DNA from: Brachionus rotundiformis
Lineage: Eukaryota > Rotifera > Eurotatoria > Ploima > Brachionidae
NCBI GenBank assembly: GCA_016802295.1
Contig: JAESIW010000180.1
Span: 1,243,619-1,307,618, forward strand
Reading direction: 5' to 3'
DNA length: 64,000 nucleotides
Shown: piece after piece, positions 47,789-58,841 of the stretch
Numbering within the stretch: the stretch's first letter is position 1
How the letters are laid out: every line of letters begins with the position of its first letter
Notes under the pieces: model-generated
Seen by the model: only the letters and a program-made list of their open reading frames with translations
Told to the model about the DNA's origin: nothing
Database searches by the model: none
Made by a program: the position numbers and the translations under genes

Positions 47789-48055
47789 ATGGATCTCGAA
47801 ACAATTTCTGAGCTAATCAATTCTGGTGACATAGATAAAATAGCCAATTTTATGAAGGCTCACCGATTAATTTCAAGTACCGCGTAAGAAAGATAATAAA
47901 CTCATGAAGTGGGACACTAAAGCATCGCTAACCGACAAGTATATATGGCGATGTTCAACTTGTGGTTGTTCTAAGTCAATCCGATACAACAGTTTTTTCT
48001 CTGAGTTTGATGTTGGCCTCGTCAAAATGTTGAGGATAGTCCTTTAGGCGAATCT
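47789..48055 (+). pseudogene. Merlin-type transposase N-terminal fragment
   Basis: The helical start (residues 1-32) is cut by TAA after SSTA. One frame over, the reading continues KWDTKASLTDKYIWRCSTCG, then SIRYNSFFSEF, up to a stop near 48045. The WRC..CG...SIR..SFF pattern is the zinc ribbon of ISXO2/Merlin transposases. The preceding CxxC half appears deleted. Confidence 0.6.
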
Positions 48056-48100
48056 GAAAAAGTTTTACCAGATGGTGACATCTCTGATTTTGATTATGCT

Positions 48101-48532
48101 ATGATTCAAGATAATGTTGATACTGGAAGCGAGGTTGTTAGTAATAGTTTAGTGGAGGAAGAATTGTCAATAAGTATTGTAAAAAGTCTTGCTCAAATGG
48201 ACGAAGATGAATTTAGGCGTTCAGTCGAATCGATTATCAAACAAATACTTAAAAATGAGTATAAAGAGTACCGATTCCTAAGCGATTTAAATAATCATCA
48301 ACGTAATGTTATACAAGAATTATGTACAAACAATAATTTAGAGCATCATACTACTGGTACTCGGTATCGAGTGATGGAGATTTCAAGATCAATAGATCGA
48401 AGCCTCCCGGTTAGTGAATTGAGAGCGATCTCAAATGTAAATATTGAACCTAATCAGCATGTAGTTGAAATCGTTATTCAAAAAACAATATTAAAATCAA
48501 AAAAAAAAGTTGGAAGACCAAAAAAAAAATAA
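48101..48532 (+). CDS. transposon-borne ORF with R3H-like fold and AT-hook tail
   Basis: ORF of 143 residues lying wholly inside the Merlin-like element. Residues about 60-100 read YRFLSDLNNHQRNVIQELC, then NNLEHHTTGTRYRVMEI. This follows the R3H nucleic-acid-binding domain pattern (hydrophobic Fls.Ln..qR..i.eL....L.H.s.G...R), although the signature His of R-x3-H is Gln here. The last residues KKKVGRPKKK are AT-hook-like. The upstream part is acidic. The frame is open for about 30 codons before the ATG but no better start exists, and a spliced link to the zinc-ribbon ORF is possible. The function in the element is unknown. A DNA- or RNA-binding accessory protein is an inference. Confidence 0.5.
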   Translation: MIQDNVDTGSEVVSNSLVEEELSISIVKSLAQMDEDEFRRSVESIIKQILKNEYKEYRFLSDLNNHQRNVIQELCTNNNLEHHTTGTRYRVMEISRSIDRSLPVSELRAISNVNIEPNQHVVEIVIQKTILKSKKKVGRPKKK

Positions 48533-48758
48533 ATAACTTGTCAATTTTCATAGATTTTTTTTATTGGTTTCTTAATTAATTTTAATTAAAATAAATTTTT
48601 GTAACACTTATTTTTTGATCTTGAAAACCAATATCAGGTATCAGGTAATATCAGGTAATAATAAAATGAGTATCAGTAATTGAATAATTGATCTTGAATT
48701 TCACTGATCTTGAAAATTGAAGATCATTGATCTTGAGTTTTAACAGACCCATTAAATT

Positions 48759-49305
48759 CTTGATTTGTATTTTTTAATTTTATTGATCAATTTTTTTAAA
48801 GTTATATTGATCAGTATTCAACATATACCGACCAGTAAATTATTTAACACCAGAAAGCCCGGGTGATAAATTAAAAAAATTCCAAATTAAAATATCAAAA
48901 GAAATATAAAAACTTTATTTAAAAAATAATTAAAAGACTTGAGTATTATAAGTTGATTTTAAGTTTCTTTGAATAGTTTTTGATAACTTAATTTCTTTGA
49001 GAAAATATTCAAGTTTATGTTTTTTAAAAAGGGTCTTAAAAACTCCTCGACCTTTCTTGTTTTATTATTATATTTTATTATTTCGATAAGCATTTAAAAA
49101 AAACGTAAAAAATAAACAATCAAATATAATAAAATGGTATTCTAATAAATTAATAAAGATATTGTTGACTTATTTGGTTTATTTGGTCTTTGTTTTATTG
49201 AAAAACTGAATTTAGAAGGCAACAGTCAAAATAATGAAGCTTTAGAATTTTAAAAATTGAACTTTTGTCCATAATGATATAGATAATAAAATTAAAAAAT
49301 TTAAA
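48759..49305. other. spacer between two DNA transposons
   Basis: About 550 bp of AT-rich sequence. No gene or repeat was recognised. Confidence 0.6.
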
Positions 49306-50185
49306 TTAAAAAATGGCATATATTTTCTCGAGTAGCTAATTTACTTTTCAAAAATAGCTAATTAAGATAAAAAAAAAATATTTTTTTCAGTAGCTAAATT
49401 ATTTCATATAATAGCTAATCTATTTTTTGATGTAGCAACTTTTTAATAATGATTTTGAGATCTAATTTAAATAAATTGTCAACAAGTAAGTGATAAAAAT
49501 CACTATTAATAGTTAAACAAAACAAGCGCATTGTTAAGCTTAGACACAATAATAGAGTTGTATATATGGTATCGTCAACAAAAGTTGATTATGAAGCAAC
49601 TAAAGAAGGTTGTAGAAACTATTTGAACTCAATTGGTCTACATTTCAATAATATGTGTTATGGAACAATTCATACAAGATCATAGAAATTAATGAACTAG
49701 TATGGAAATTGAGAAAACGTTCTTGTCAATATTGGAAAAAACACTACATCTGCAAACATGTAATCAGCATCAGTTACGAATTGTCCAAGTTTGACAAGTT
49801 TCCAGCTAAGGATTTGGTTATTGAACAAACCGCAAAAAGGGGTAGACTTCTTCTGCTCTTGAAAGAAACTCAGCTGGCCCTTTAAATCCGAAATTGTTTA
49901 ATAGACCTACAACATCAGAACAAGCAACCGCCGGTACAGCAAATAGTGAAACAAATTATAGTCAACCAGCATTAAATGATTTAGCAAATCAAGCCGAACC
50001 ATCAAAGCGTCCAAGAGCTCCCATATTTTTTCTAAAACTAAGCGCCCAGAAGCGGTCGAAAAAAGTTAAAAAATTAAATTTTTTCTTGTATTTTTTTTGC
50101 TATTAATAAAGTATTTTTGCTACTTTTTTTTATTTATTTTTCAAAAATAAATTAGCTACTAGAAAAAATATATGCCTTAAAAAAT
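49306..50185. mobile_element. MULE-type DNA transposon derivative with 9-bp TSD
   Basis: The element 49315-50176 (862 bp) has inverted ends starting GGCATATATTTT and matching imperfectly over about 40 bp (…TAGCTAATTTA…). It is flanked by the 9-bp direct repeat TTAAAAAAT at 49306-49314 and 50177-50185, the hallmark length for Mutator-like elements. It encodes only a decayed C-terminal transposase piece, so it is non-autonomous. Both ends carry further subterminal copies of a TAGCTA-containing motif. Confidence 0.82.
49566..50075 (+). pseudogene. MULE transposase C-terminal fragment with SWIM zinc finger
   Basis: The first frame gives MVSSTKVDYEATKEGCRNYL. After a frameshift near 49660 the reading continues with RSCQYWKKHYICKHVISISY (SWIM finger, with one Cys of the CxC changed to Arg), KFPAKDLVIEQTAKRGR and a short tail. 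The order and spacing (S-C-x(n)-I-C-K-H, then ...KRGR) is that of MULE transposases. The catalytic part is absent. Confidence 0.7.
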
Positions 50186-51586
50186 TTTGATCCTGTACCA
50201 TATCGAATCCAAAAAAACTCTATGTTTTATTTTTTTAAAATAATTATATTAACAATTAATATTTTAATTTGTAAAATTTATTTTATTTAAATAAATGGAG
50301 TGTTGATCGGTATGATATGGGCACTGGCCTGTTGATTAGCCTTGAAATTGAAAAAAAAAATTAAATAGTAAAGATTTTCGAAATTATAAAAATCGCTTAT
50401 TAAAAATCAAATAACAAAAATACTCAGGATTATTTTTAATTATTAATTACATAATTAATAATAATGTCAATATTTATCGAAAATAAATTAACCATATTTT
50501 GACATTTGGTATCTATATTTGAAAATCATGCTAGATTCTGATTCAATAGTTATTGATTCTGTTTCACTTGATGCCAAGAAAAAACGAGTATAAGTACAAA
50601 CGACCAGTCAATAGCAAAAAGAAAACCCGGTAAACCTAAAAACAAAAATGGACCTAATAACAAAAATAGATAAATTTCCATATTTCTTAAACAGAAATTT
50701 AGTTTTTTTTAATATCAATTTAATTTTTAATAAGTAAAAATAAATTTTATAAGTGATAATTATATGGGGATAAAAACATCTTGATATCTGAATTTATATG
50801 GTTTTTTAATTCACAAAGTTGTAAATATTACTGAATATAAATATGCTGATTTATTTAAGTAAAGAAATTATTTAATAAGAACCTTTTTAGGTAATAAATA
50901 GAATCATCTGATTAAAAAAACTGACTTAAAATATAAAATATTTATTTTTCAAATTATTTGAATTTTTTTCTTCGAAACTAAATTTTAGAATAAATGCTAT
51001 AACAATAATTTTGAATGTCAAATCCAACTCTTTAGTTTAAATTTTTTTTAATTTTTTTTTTTTGAGTGTAATAGAAAATGCTGGATGAAAAAAAATATTA
51101 AAAAAGTATATTTGATAAATTTTCTTATCTAATTCATAAGAAAAAACATATTTCATTAGACTTAATCTAAAAGTATAATCTAATTTATTTATAGCTAAAG
51201 ATTATGCATAATTAAAATAATTAGTTGATTTTTTATATTTTAAAAAATAACAAAGGACCAATACATTTAAATAAACTAGTAAAAAATATATTTATTTATG
51301 CTTTTTTTGTTTAAACAATTCTGTTGAACTCTGTTAAAATTTTTAAATAAATTTTTTTGTTGTATGCTTTTCTATTATTCAATTCAGTCTCGTGATCGAA
51401 ACTTTCAAAATATAAAAAATGTTTATTAAAGCAAAAAAAAACAAAAATGTTAAGAGCATAATTTAGAATATAATTTACTTTTAGCTAGCAAGAGCAAACT
51501 AAAGTATAAGTTAAAGAAAAATTTTTAGACAAAAATTTTAAAAAAGTTTGCTTTGAACAAAAATAAAAAGTTAAATCTGAAACAAA
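50186..51586. other. intergenic upstream of the plus-strand Rag gene
   Basis: About 1.4 kb of AT-rich DNA. A short piece at about 50600-50660 reads AKRKPGKPKNKNGP, resembling a MULE tail, but too little remains to call it. No gene was seen. Confidence 0.5.
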
Positions 51587-52856
51587 ATGCGCAAGAAAGC
51601 AAGTTACCTATGAGCTTTAAACAGAATAGAAAATAAAAAGATTTTTTAAAGGTGCTTTTGATGGGAAAAAGTGGGTCTGGAAAGACATCCATGAGATCCA
51701 TCATTTTTGCCAACTACATAGCAAGGGACACAAAACGCCTCGGAGCCACAAGTTAAACTTTGGTAAAAATCTGAAAAATTAACTAATTGATTGTGTTTTC
51801 AGTCGATGTTGAACAATCTTATGTAAGATTTTTGGGAAACCTTGTATTAAACCTCTGGGATTGTGGAGGGTACATTTTTATTTCGATAAAACATAAATTA
51901 ATTCTTTTTATCAAGCCAAGAGGCATTTATGGAGCATTATTTTACTGCTCAAAGAGATAATATATTCCGTAATGTTGAAGTTTTGATATATGTATTTGAT
52001 GTAGAGAGCCGCGAGTTCGAAAAAGACATCCATTACTACCAAAGCTGGTAAGTCTTTTAAATAGTCACTACTTTCAATCCATTCTAAAGCTCCAAAAAGT
52101 CTCGAGTCCATGTCTCAGCAGTCTCCGCACGCCAAAATTTTTGTCCTCATTCATAAAATGGATTTGATTCAAGAAGAACAACGAGAAGCGGTAATTTTTT
52201 ATTATTATTTTTATTAAAAAAAATTAAAATGTTTATTAAGATTTTTAAAACCAAAGTCGAAGAGCTGGAAAATTACTCAAAACCATTGCAATTTCGCTGT
52301 TTCCAATCATCTATTTGGGATGAAACATTGTACAAGGCTTGGTCACAAATTGTCCATGAGTTAATACTTAACGCTGCCCAGCTTGAAAGAAGCTTAAAAG
52401 AATTTGCGGACGTGATTGAAGCAGATGAAATATTGCTCTTTGAAAAGACCACTTTCTTGGTCGTGTCTCATTGCCTTAAAAAAGAGCACTCTGATTTGCA
52501 GCGTTTTGAGAAAATAAGTAATATAATAAAGCAATTTAAGTTCAGTTGCAGGTAAGAGTTTTACCAAAAAGAAAATAATTATATATTTCTTTACAATTAA
52601 GTAAATGTGACACTTCCTTTCAATCGGTTGAAATCAAAAATGGAAATTACACCATTATAATCGACTTGTTTACGCAGAATACCTATATTATGGTAATTAT
52701 ATCAGATCCAAAAATAAGTATGCTTAAAAAGAGATGGGTGCTTTTTTTTTTAAATTAACTTATTTTTTTATAGCTCCCGCATTGACAAATTACAATATTA
52801 AATACGCCCAGAAGCATTTTGAAAACTTGGAAACATCACAAGATCAAAGGTCTTAA
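51587..52856 (+). CDS. RRAGA: Rag GTPase of the RagA/RagB class, copy 1 (8 exons, 303 aa)
   Basis: Exons: 51587-51598, 51652-51751, 51803-51869, 51916-52047, 52100-52190, 52241-52551, 52602-52717, 52774-52856. Phases close. The P-loop is LLMGKSGSGKTSMRSIIFAN, followed by RDTKRLGATIDVEQS (switch I), NLWDCGGQEAFMEHYF (switch II), VLIYVFDVES, VLIHKMDLI (guanine specificity) and IWDETLYKAW. The C-terminal roadblock half has EADEILLFEKTTFLVVSH, RFEKISNIIKQFKFSC and TYIMVIISDP. RagA/B pairs with RagC/D on the lysosome and recruits mTORC1 when amino acids are present. Intron 1, after MRKK, is a GC-AG intron (donor AAA/GCAAGT). A second copy lies at 60049-58842. Confidence 0.95.
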
Positions 52857-55141
52857 ACTTTTGGAAAATAAGTCTAGGCCAATAATTTGTTTTTTTTGTT
52901 TTTTGTAAATTTTATATTGTCGCATCAGTTAAGTGGTATAATTTTTTTTGATTATTATTTAACAATTGTCGAGGAATGTTTTACAGTTTCAACTGAGCTT
53001 ATTCTAATTATTATTATTAATATTACCGAAAAATGTATAATGTTTAGAAATAGTATTTTATTCGAATCAATTTTTATTATTTCAAAATATTTTTTTTTTC
53101 AAAATAAAATGAAATGTAAACTGAAAATTGAGTCACTTGTCTTAGATTCTTTATAATCAAAATTTAATCCTACCACAATTAACTTATTTTGTGCCATTTT
53201 TGAAATCGCCAATTATTTTATTTATTTAAGATATAATTTAGGAAGCTACTCCCACAGGCTTATCCGAGCGGTGAAGACCCTCTTTTCAGCCTGCATGCTT
53301 TGTGACATTGAATCGACAATTAAAAATTGAAAATAAAAAAATTACAGTATATTTTAAACTAAAAAAGCTAAAAAAAGTTAAATTAGTCGCGATTATCTAG
53401 TAAATTCTCTAATTCTGTTTTTGGCAGTATATGGTGAAAAGTTTGTTCATTCTATCTTTTACCAGATTTAGATTCAAACTCTGATGCACAATTGATGTTT
53501 TTAGTGGAAAATATTTTACCAGTCTTAAAATTTTATTTTGTAACTTTTGTAGATTTGTTTTGAAATTTGAAGAGGCTACTTGATAAATGATGAAGTTGTA
53601 GTCGAATATTGATCGTATCATTGATTTGAAAATAATAAGTTTAATTTTTGTATTGTTTTTTAGTTTAAGTCGTTTGATCTTGTTTAAGGTGTTGATTTTG
53701 ATGGCTATTCTTTTATTTATGTCTTTTAAGTGGGATATATAGCTTAATTTGGGGTCTAGTTTGATGCCTAGAAAATGGATATGGGTCTACTGGGATTTTT
53801 TGTTCGCTGATTTTGATCTCTAGACCATATATAGTTACATAGTTCCTTCTATAACTAGCTTAGGTAAATGTTGTTTGGGTGGTTTTGTATTTATTGATGG
53901 TTAGACCTTTGCTATCACAAAATCTTATAATATTGTTTATTGCGTTTTGTAGTTTTTCTTCGATCTCTCTTTTACTGGAACTTGAGGTCCATATTACAAA
54001 ATCATCGTCGGCGTATAGAGCATGGTGAACTTTAGCTATTTCACTGAAATAAATTATGAAAAGGGTAGGGACAGGCCTGCCTTGAGGCTCGCGGCATTCA
54101 ATCTTTTTGGACGATGGCAGACAACGGTCCTGAAGAAAACTTTGGATCCATTTTTTAAGATTTGGACGAATTTAAAATACCACTGTGTTGTGTTTTATCA
54201 AATGCCTTTTCCAAATCAAAAAACACTGCTCCTGAAATTGCCAAATGATGCCTAATGAGTCGCAAACATTTTTCATTAGCTTGGAATCTTACTTTCAAGA
54301 GCCATTTTCGATTGAGCCAAAAATGTATTCCCTCATTGGTTGGCTCTCATAAAATACCAGGGTTATGGGAAAAGCAAAAGATCATATCATGGTAAATATC
54401 AAATAATGGTGATCCAATAAATAATTTTTTATTTTGTATAATTGCCAAAAATTTTGATTGTAAAATATTCTAATTAAATTAATACAACTTAAGTTCAATT
54501 AAGTAATATGGTCGCCCTAAACCAATAAAGACAGTAACATTCTTGAAAAATAGCAAAGACGTGTTACCAAGCTTGTTCCAATAATTACACCGATCGTCTT
54601 TCCGTAGCAAAAAAATCAGGGTTGATATGATACAAATATTCAAGTTAATACTAAAGATAGTCTTAATACTATAGATTGGGTTTGGCCTATTATTGCATCT
54701 CTCTATCTCAATCTGGAACAGCTCAGGGTATAAAAAGGCATAAAAGACCTTTATTTGGACAAAGTTCAACAAAATGTGCTCGAAATGAGCACTTCTTCAC
54801 AAAGAATCTCTTTGAGAAGGTAATATACTCTTCAGTCAACCAAATCAAAGAGTTATGACACATGGAAAGTTTTAGTTAAGATTGGGTATACGGAAGGATT
54901 CATCTTACAATATTATCTTAATTCTTCACTACTTCTAACTACTCTATAACTACCTATTGTATTTTTCAATGCAGTTATTATAGATTATCATAGAGTATAC
55001 CTTCATAAGTTCAATTTACTTTAAAATTTTAAAAATATATTCTAGAATTTTTTTGATAAAATTATCTCTTAAAAAGTTACCAAATTTTTATTTAAAAAAG
55101 GAAAAAATTCTAAAAATTTAAATATTTCTAATGACTAGAAA
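52857..55141. other. intergenic between Rag copy 1 and ABCD gene
   Basis: About 2.3 kb. It holds a LINE remnant (53380-54410, listed separately). A small G+C-richer patch at about 53240-53325 is of unknown nature and has no tRNA signature. Several unconvincing short ORFs occur near 54480-54860. Confidence 0.5.
53380..54410 (-). pseudogene. LINE reverse-transcriptase remnant
   Basis: Minus-strand reading from high coordinates gives FFDLEKAFDKTQHSGIL (RT block A, about 54240-54190), GRPVPTLFIIYFSEI (about 54085-54035) and the active-site box LYADDDFVIWT (about 54025-53990). A GLTINKYKTTQTTF thumb element follows, then FLGIKLDPKLSYISHLKDIN and the C-terminal IFDYNFIIYQVASSN, LQNKILRLVKYFP. The order is correct for a non-LTR reverse transcriptase and the YADD aspartates remain. 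Stops and frameshifts interrupt it, so it is inactive. No terminal tail was identified. Confidence 0.85.
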
Positions 55142-57610
55142 TTATTCCAAAGCTATCGAACCTTCGCCTAAAATGTTGCACAGCTCCTGAAGTCTTTCTT
55201 TGGAAGTGGGAACAGTCAGGAGAATTTTTTCCAAATTGTCTTTCTCTTGTTTTAAATTAAGTCTGTTATCCAAATTGTTATTTAATTCGTCAAACCTCCA
55301 TTTACCAATTCCATCAAATAGGAGAATATAGTTATGATATTGCCAAAGAGTGTAACGATGAGCAATCGTCAATAATGTAATCTTATAATCATTAATAGCA
55401 GTATGATAAATCTTTCCCTCTACATCTATTGAAATTGCTGATGTGCATTCATCAAGAAAAGCAAATTTTGGTCTTGAATAGAATGATGGATGAGAAAAAA
55501 ATTTTAATTTTTCAAATTTACCTATGATAAAATATTCGACTCAGACCCAGTCTTTGTTTTTCGCCTCCAGACAAAACATCTTTCCAATCTGAAACAGCAT
55601 CTAATCCACCCTCTCTAGTAACTACACTCGTAAGATTCACTATTTCCATTATATTCATTAAATCGGCATCTGCTATTCCCTTTTGCAGCATGTCATCTCT
55701 TCGGTCTGGATAAATAATTTGGTCCCTTAATGTTCCAATAGCCAGATATGGTCTTTGAGGAACATAAAACATATCTTTAAGTTTAGGTCTTTGAATTAGT
55801 CCTTTTTTCAAAGGCCACAAACCACTCAGTATCCTAAATAGTGAGCTTTTTCCACATCCGTTCGGTCCAGTGATCAACAAATTCATTCCGTGTTCAATTT
55901 TTATAGAAAGAGAAGGTACAATTACTTCACCATTAGGAGTAACAACACTGATATCTTCAACTATGATGCTATTTTGGGTATCTGATTCAGAAACTATTCC
56001 TGATTCTATTCCTTTTGGAAGCTTATTTGATTCTAAACCTGACTTTATTTCAATAGGCTGTTCTGAGTTTTTACTTTCAGTCTCAAAAAGCTTAAACATC
56101 TCATAAACTCTACGAGTGTAGCCACTTAATTCTGTTAGTTCTTTGTAAGAGGTCATAACACGTTCAACAGCATCAGCACCCGATGAGAGTAAATTTTTGG
56201 CCATGGTGAACTCCTCGGTACGCTGTGATATTTCAGCAGCTTCATCTTCAGCTTGTAAATTGGTTTTTGGCGAATATTTTTCAGAAAGCAGCAGTGGCAT
56301 CGAAATCATACTCAATCCAGCTAAATTTAATTTATAAGTCAATTAATTTAAATAAATAAAAATTGTACATATTAACCAAATTTTTTTATACAAATAAAAC
56401 TCGTTTAATTAAATTTAATTCTTAATGTCAAAATTATCTTCAAATCGTATAAATTTAATTTTATAGATAAAATTTTTACTATAAAAAATTTGGCAAATGA
56501 TTAAGAGCAAACAACTTTAATTCTAAAATTTAAAATAAATAAATTTAAATTACCAGCAGACCAGACATATTTGAGCAAAAATTGTTCAACAATTATGTAC
56601 CAAAATTTATTGTTATGCACCAATTCTTGTTTTTTTTTTAATAGTTTATAATTTTTATTAATTAAATTTGATTCGGTTTTTTCTCCAGCATAAAAAGCAA
56701 TTTCCTCACTGTTGGTCTGAATGCGTCCATAAAGAAATCTCAAATAGCCTTTTTGTTTTGCCACATCGGCCGCCATTTTGCCAAACTTAGGCGATATTTT
56801 TCTAATTAGTAATCCAGTAAGCACAATTACCACTAATGCCATTAGACTAGGAACAACATAGTTGACATTCTTGCTTTTGGCAAGACCTATTAATGTGGCA
56901 GTTATCAAAATTATATCAAGTAAAGGTTTGGTAAGACTAGAATACAAATGAACAAATAAATTAGTTAATCTATCAATATCTTCTGTCAAATTCTGGTCCA
57001 CTTGACATTCGTCGGATTGCTTGAGCGCTATTTTATAATAAACCTGCTTGTCAAAATAAAATTTGTGAGATCTGTTTACCAATTGTGTCTTTAGCTCTAG
57101 GTCAAGTTTGCATTCCAAGTACCTGATTAAACTGTTGCAAGTGGTTGCTGGCACAGCTATAAGCAACCATTGGATTAATTTTTTGGCAAACATTAGGAAA
57201 TTTTTTTGAACTATATTGCGAACGAGAAGTCCCTCTAGCTTGGCAACATATATTGACAAAAATGTTCTACATATCAACGTCAGTGTATGAATGAATAAAA
57301 GAAAGCTTTGTTTTGAAAATAAATGAGGAAACATTATTCTACGAAGGTAGTTTAATTCGTGAAAAAATTGCTTATCAAGAGTGGGATTTGATTTGGTTTT
57401 TTTGTTTGGTTCGGATTTGGGAAAATTTTTTGCGTATTTAAGGCACAGTTTGTACAAAAAAAGCGCCGCTGCGCATGTTAGCCCCGAACCAAGCAAGATC
57501 CTGCGAAATTTTGATTGATTTTCGATTAAAAATTTCAAGATAATGACCGTATTTTTTATTTTTTGGAAAAACTTAGACGCGGCGACCATTTTTATTTGTT
57601 TATCTTTCAA
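55142..57610 (-). CDS. peroxisomal half-size ABC transporter, ABCD1/ABCD2 type (728 aa)
   Basis: Exons 57610-56554, 56320-55522 and 55472-55142 (human ABCD1 745 aa). The N-terminus has hydrophobic anchor segments, then RTFLSIYVAKLEGLLVRNIV, LIQWLLIAVPATTCNSLIRY, QNLTEDIDRL, LYSSLTKPLLDIILI, the EAA-like NSEEIAFYAGE and EQFLLKYVWSA. The nucleotide-binding domain has Walker A GPNGCGKSS (about residue 500), DWKDVLSGGEKQRLGLSRIF (signature), Walker B FAFLDECTSA and the H-loop TIAHR. The C-terminus ends in a RLQELCNILGE helix, as in ALDP. The family imports very-long-chain acyl-CoAs into peroxisomes as dimers. An alternative start is Met8 (57589). It belongs to the ABCD1/2 branch; which one cannot be told. 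Confidence 0.94.
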
Positions 57611-58841
57611 ATAGAATAAGAAATATGCTAAACCATTTTTTGTTTTATAAATGATATTTTTATCTAAACACTTATACAGTTAATGAGAAATTTCAATTAT
57701 AATATTTTATTTTGATCAAAAATTTGCACTTTGAACAAAAATTCAATATGATAATAGATACTTACCAAACAAAGTCACTGAACAAGGTATACCTTGTACC
57801 TAATGTGATTAATCAATTAACTCTTTTCCTCGAAAAACTTTTTAACATTTTCGGAACAAAAAGATGAAATTTTTAATTAGGTTATTGATTATTCAAATAT
57901 TATAGACTGAATAAATTTAAACAACTCTTACTATTTTAAAATAGGATATAGAATGTTTTTTTTTTTAGAATAATTCTCAAGAATAATTTTAAAAAATCGA
58001 TTTTTTTTTGATATAAAATGCGGAACAAGCTGTTTTAATTTTTGGTAATTAATTCTCTTTATTTGTTTATCTGATGATTAGAGAATTGAGATTTTAAATT
58101 ATTTGTGGTTTTCAATTTTATAGATAAGTATGAACAAATTCCTTAGAATTGTTCAAAAAATTTTTATCAAAATTATAGAATCTTAAAATGGAATCAATAA
58201 AATAGATATTTCTGTTGCCTCAAATTGAAAATAAATTTGATTAAAAAATTTGAAAAATTTGTGAAAAATGCCTCTCTATATCATTTTTCTTTTTTAAAAA
58301 TAATTTACTTTGGAATAAATATTTTGAGTCAATAGCCATTAATTCAATCAACTGTTATTATAGAATTTAGGATAATGGTTAATAGTCTTTTTTTGAATTA
58401 TCAACTGGAATAGTATTAATTCTACTGTGAATTTTAAGATTTTTATTTCATGAATCATGTCTTAGCTTAATTTTAAATTTTTTTATTTTTTCAACATTAA
58501 TTATTAATTGTTTAATTAATAATGACATGGAGATCAACAATTACAAAAGAGCTCACTGAAATGGGAATGACATGGGATCGATTTGGGTGGAAACCAAAAG
58601 TAATGACCATTTATTCCACAAGGAGTGCTAAAAAATTAATAATACTTTAATCAAATTTAAAAATTTTTTAAAATATATGTCCCAAAATTAATGGTATTAA
58701 GATCAAAAATTTTATTTATTAAAAATAGTTCAACTTTCAAATTTTATTCTTTTCAATAATATTAACACTTTACTTTACATTATGATACAATATTAACTAA
58801 AAAAATGTTTTAATAAAAATTAAAGAACTAGTGCACATTCA
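57611..58841. other. intergenic between ABCD gene and Rag copy 2
   Basis: About 1.2 kb of AT-rich sequence. At about 58524-58620 (+) a short frame, MTWRSTITKELTEMGMTWDR, matches the extreme C-terminus of LINE polyproteins and is probably a remnant. No gene was seen. Confidence 0.55.
58524..58620 (+). pseudogene. LINE C-terminal scrap
   Basis: The stretch MTWRSTITKELTEMGMTWDR resembles the TWR..v.kdl.e.gltW element that ends many LINE reverse transcriptases. It is short, without flanking duplication, and not extended in either direction. Confidence 0.5.

Larger units (their letters stand above)
47551..48758. mobile_element. Merlin-like DNA transposon derivative with 74-bp TIRs and 8-bp TSD
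   Basis: The element proper is 47559-48750 (1192 bp). Both ends read GGGTCTGTTAAAACTCAAGA inwards and match over about 74 bp with one mismatch. It is bracketed by ATTAAATT at 47551-47558 and 48751-48758. Inside, 47789-48055 (+) encodes an N-terminal helix (MDLETISELINSGDIDKIAN) and, after a frame break, KYIWRCSTCGCSKSIRYNSF, the second half of the zinc ribbon found in Merlin/IS1016-type transposases. The catalytic DDE domain is missing, so the copy is non-autonomous. The 8-bp duplication fits Merlin. An intact ORF (48101-48532) sits in the right half. Confidence 0.8.

Noticed and set aside
52887..53156. An 89-codon hydrophobic ORF after Rag copy 1
   Set aside because: The Phe/Ile/Asn-rich content is what random AT-rich DNA produces. 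It overlaps the expected Rag 3' UTR and has no family signature.
53240..53325. A G+C-richer patch considered as a tRNA gene
   Set aside because: It lacks an identifiable acceptor stem and the GGTTCGAATCC-type T-arm, so no cloverleaf could be drawn.
54479..54858. Overlapping ORFs near 54.5-54.9 kb
   Set aside because: Neither strand gives a recognisable domain. They may be transposon debris beside the LINE at 53.4-54.4 kb, but this cannot be supported.
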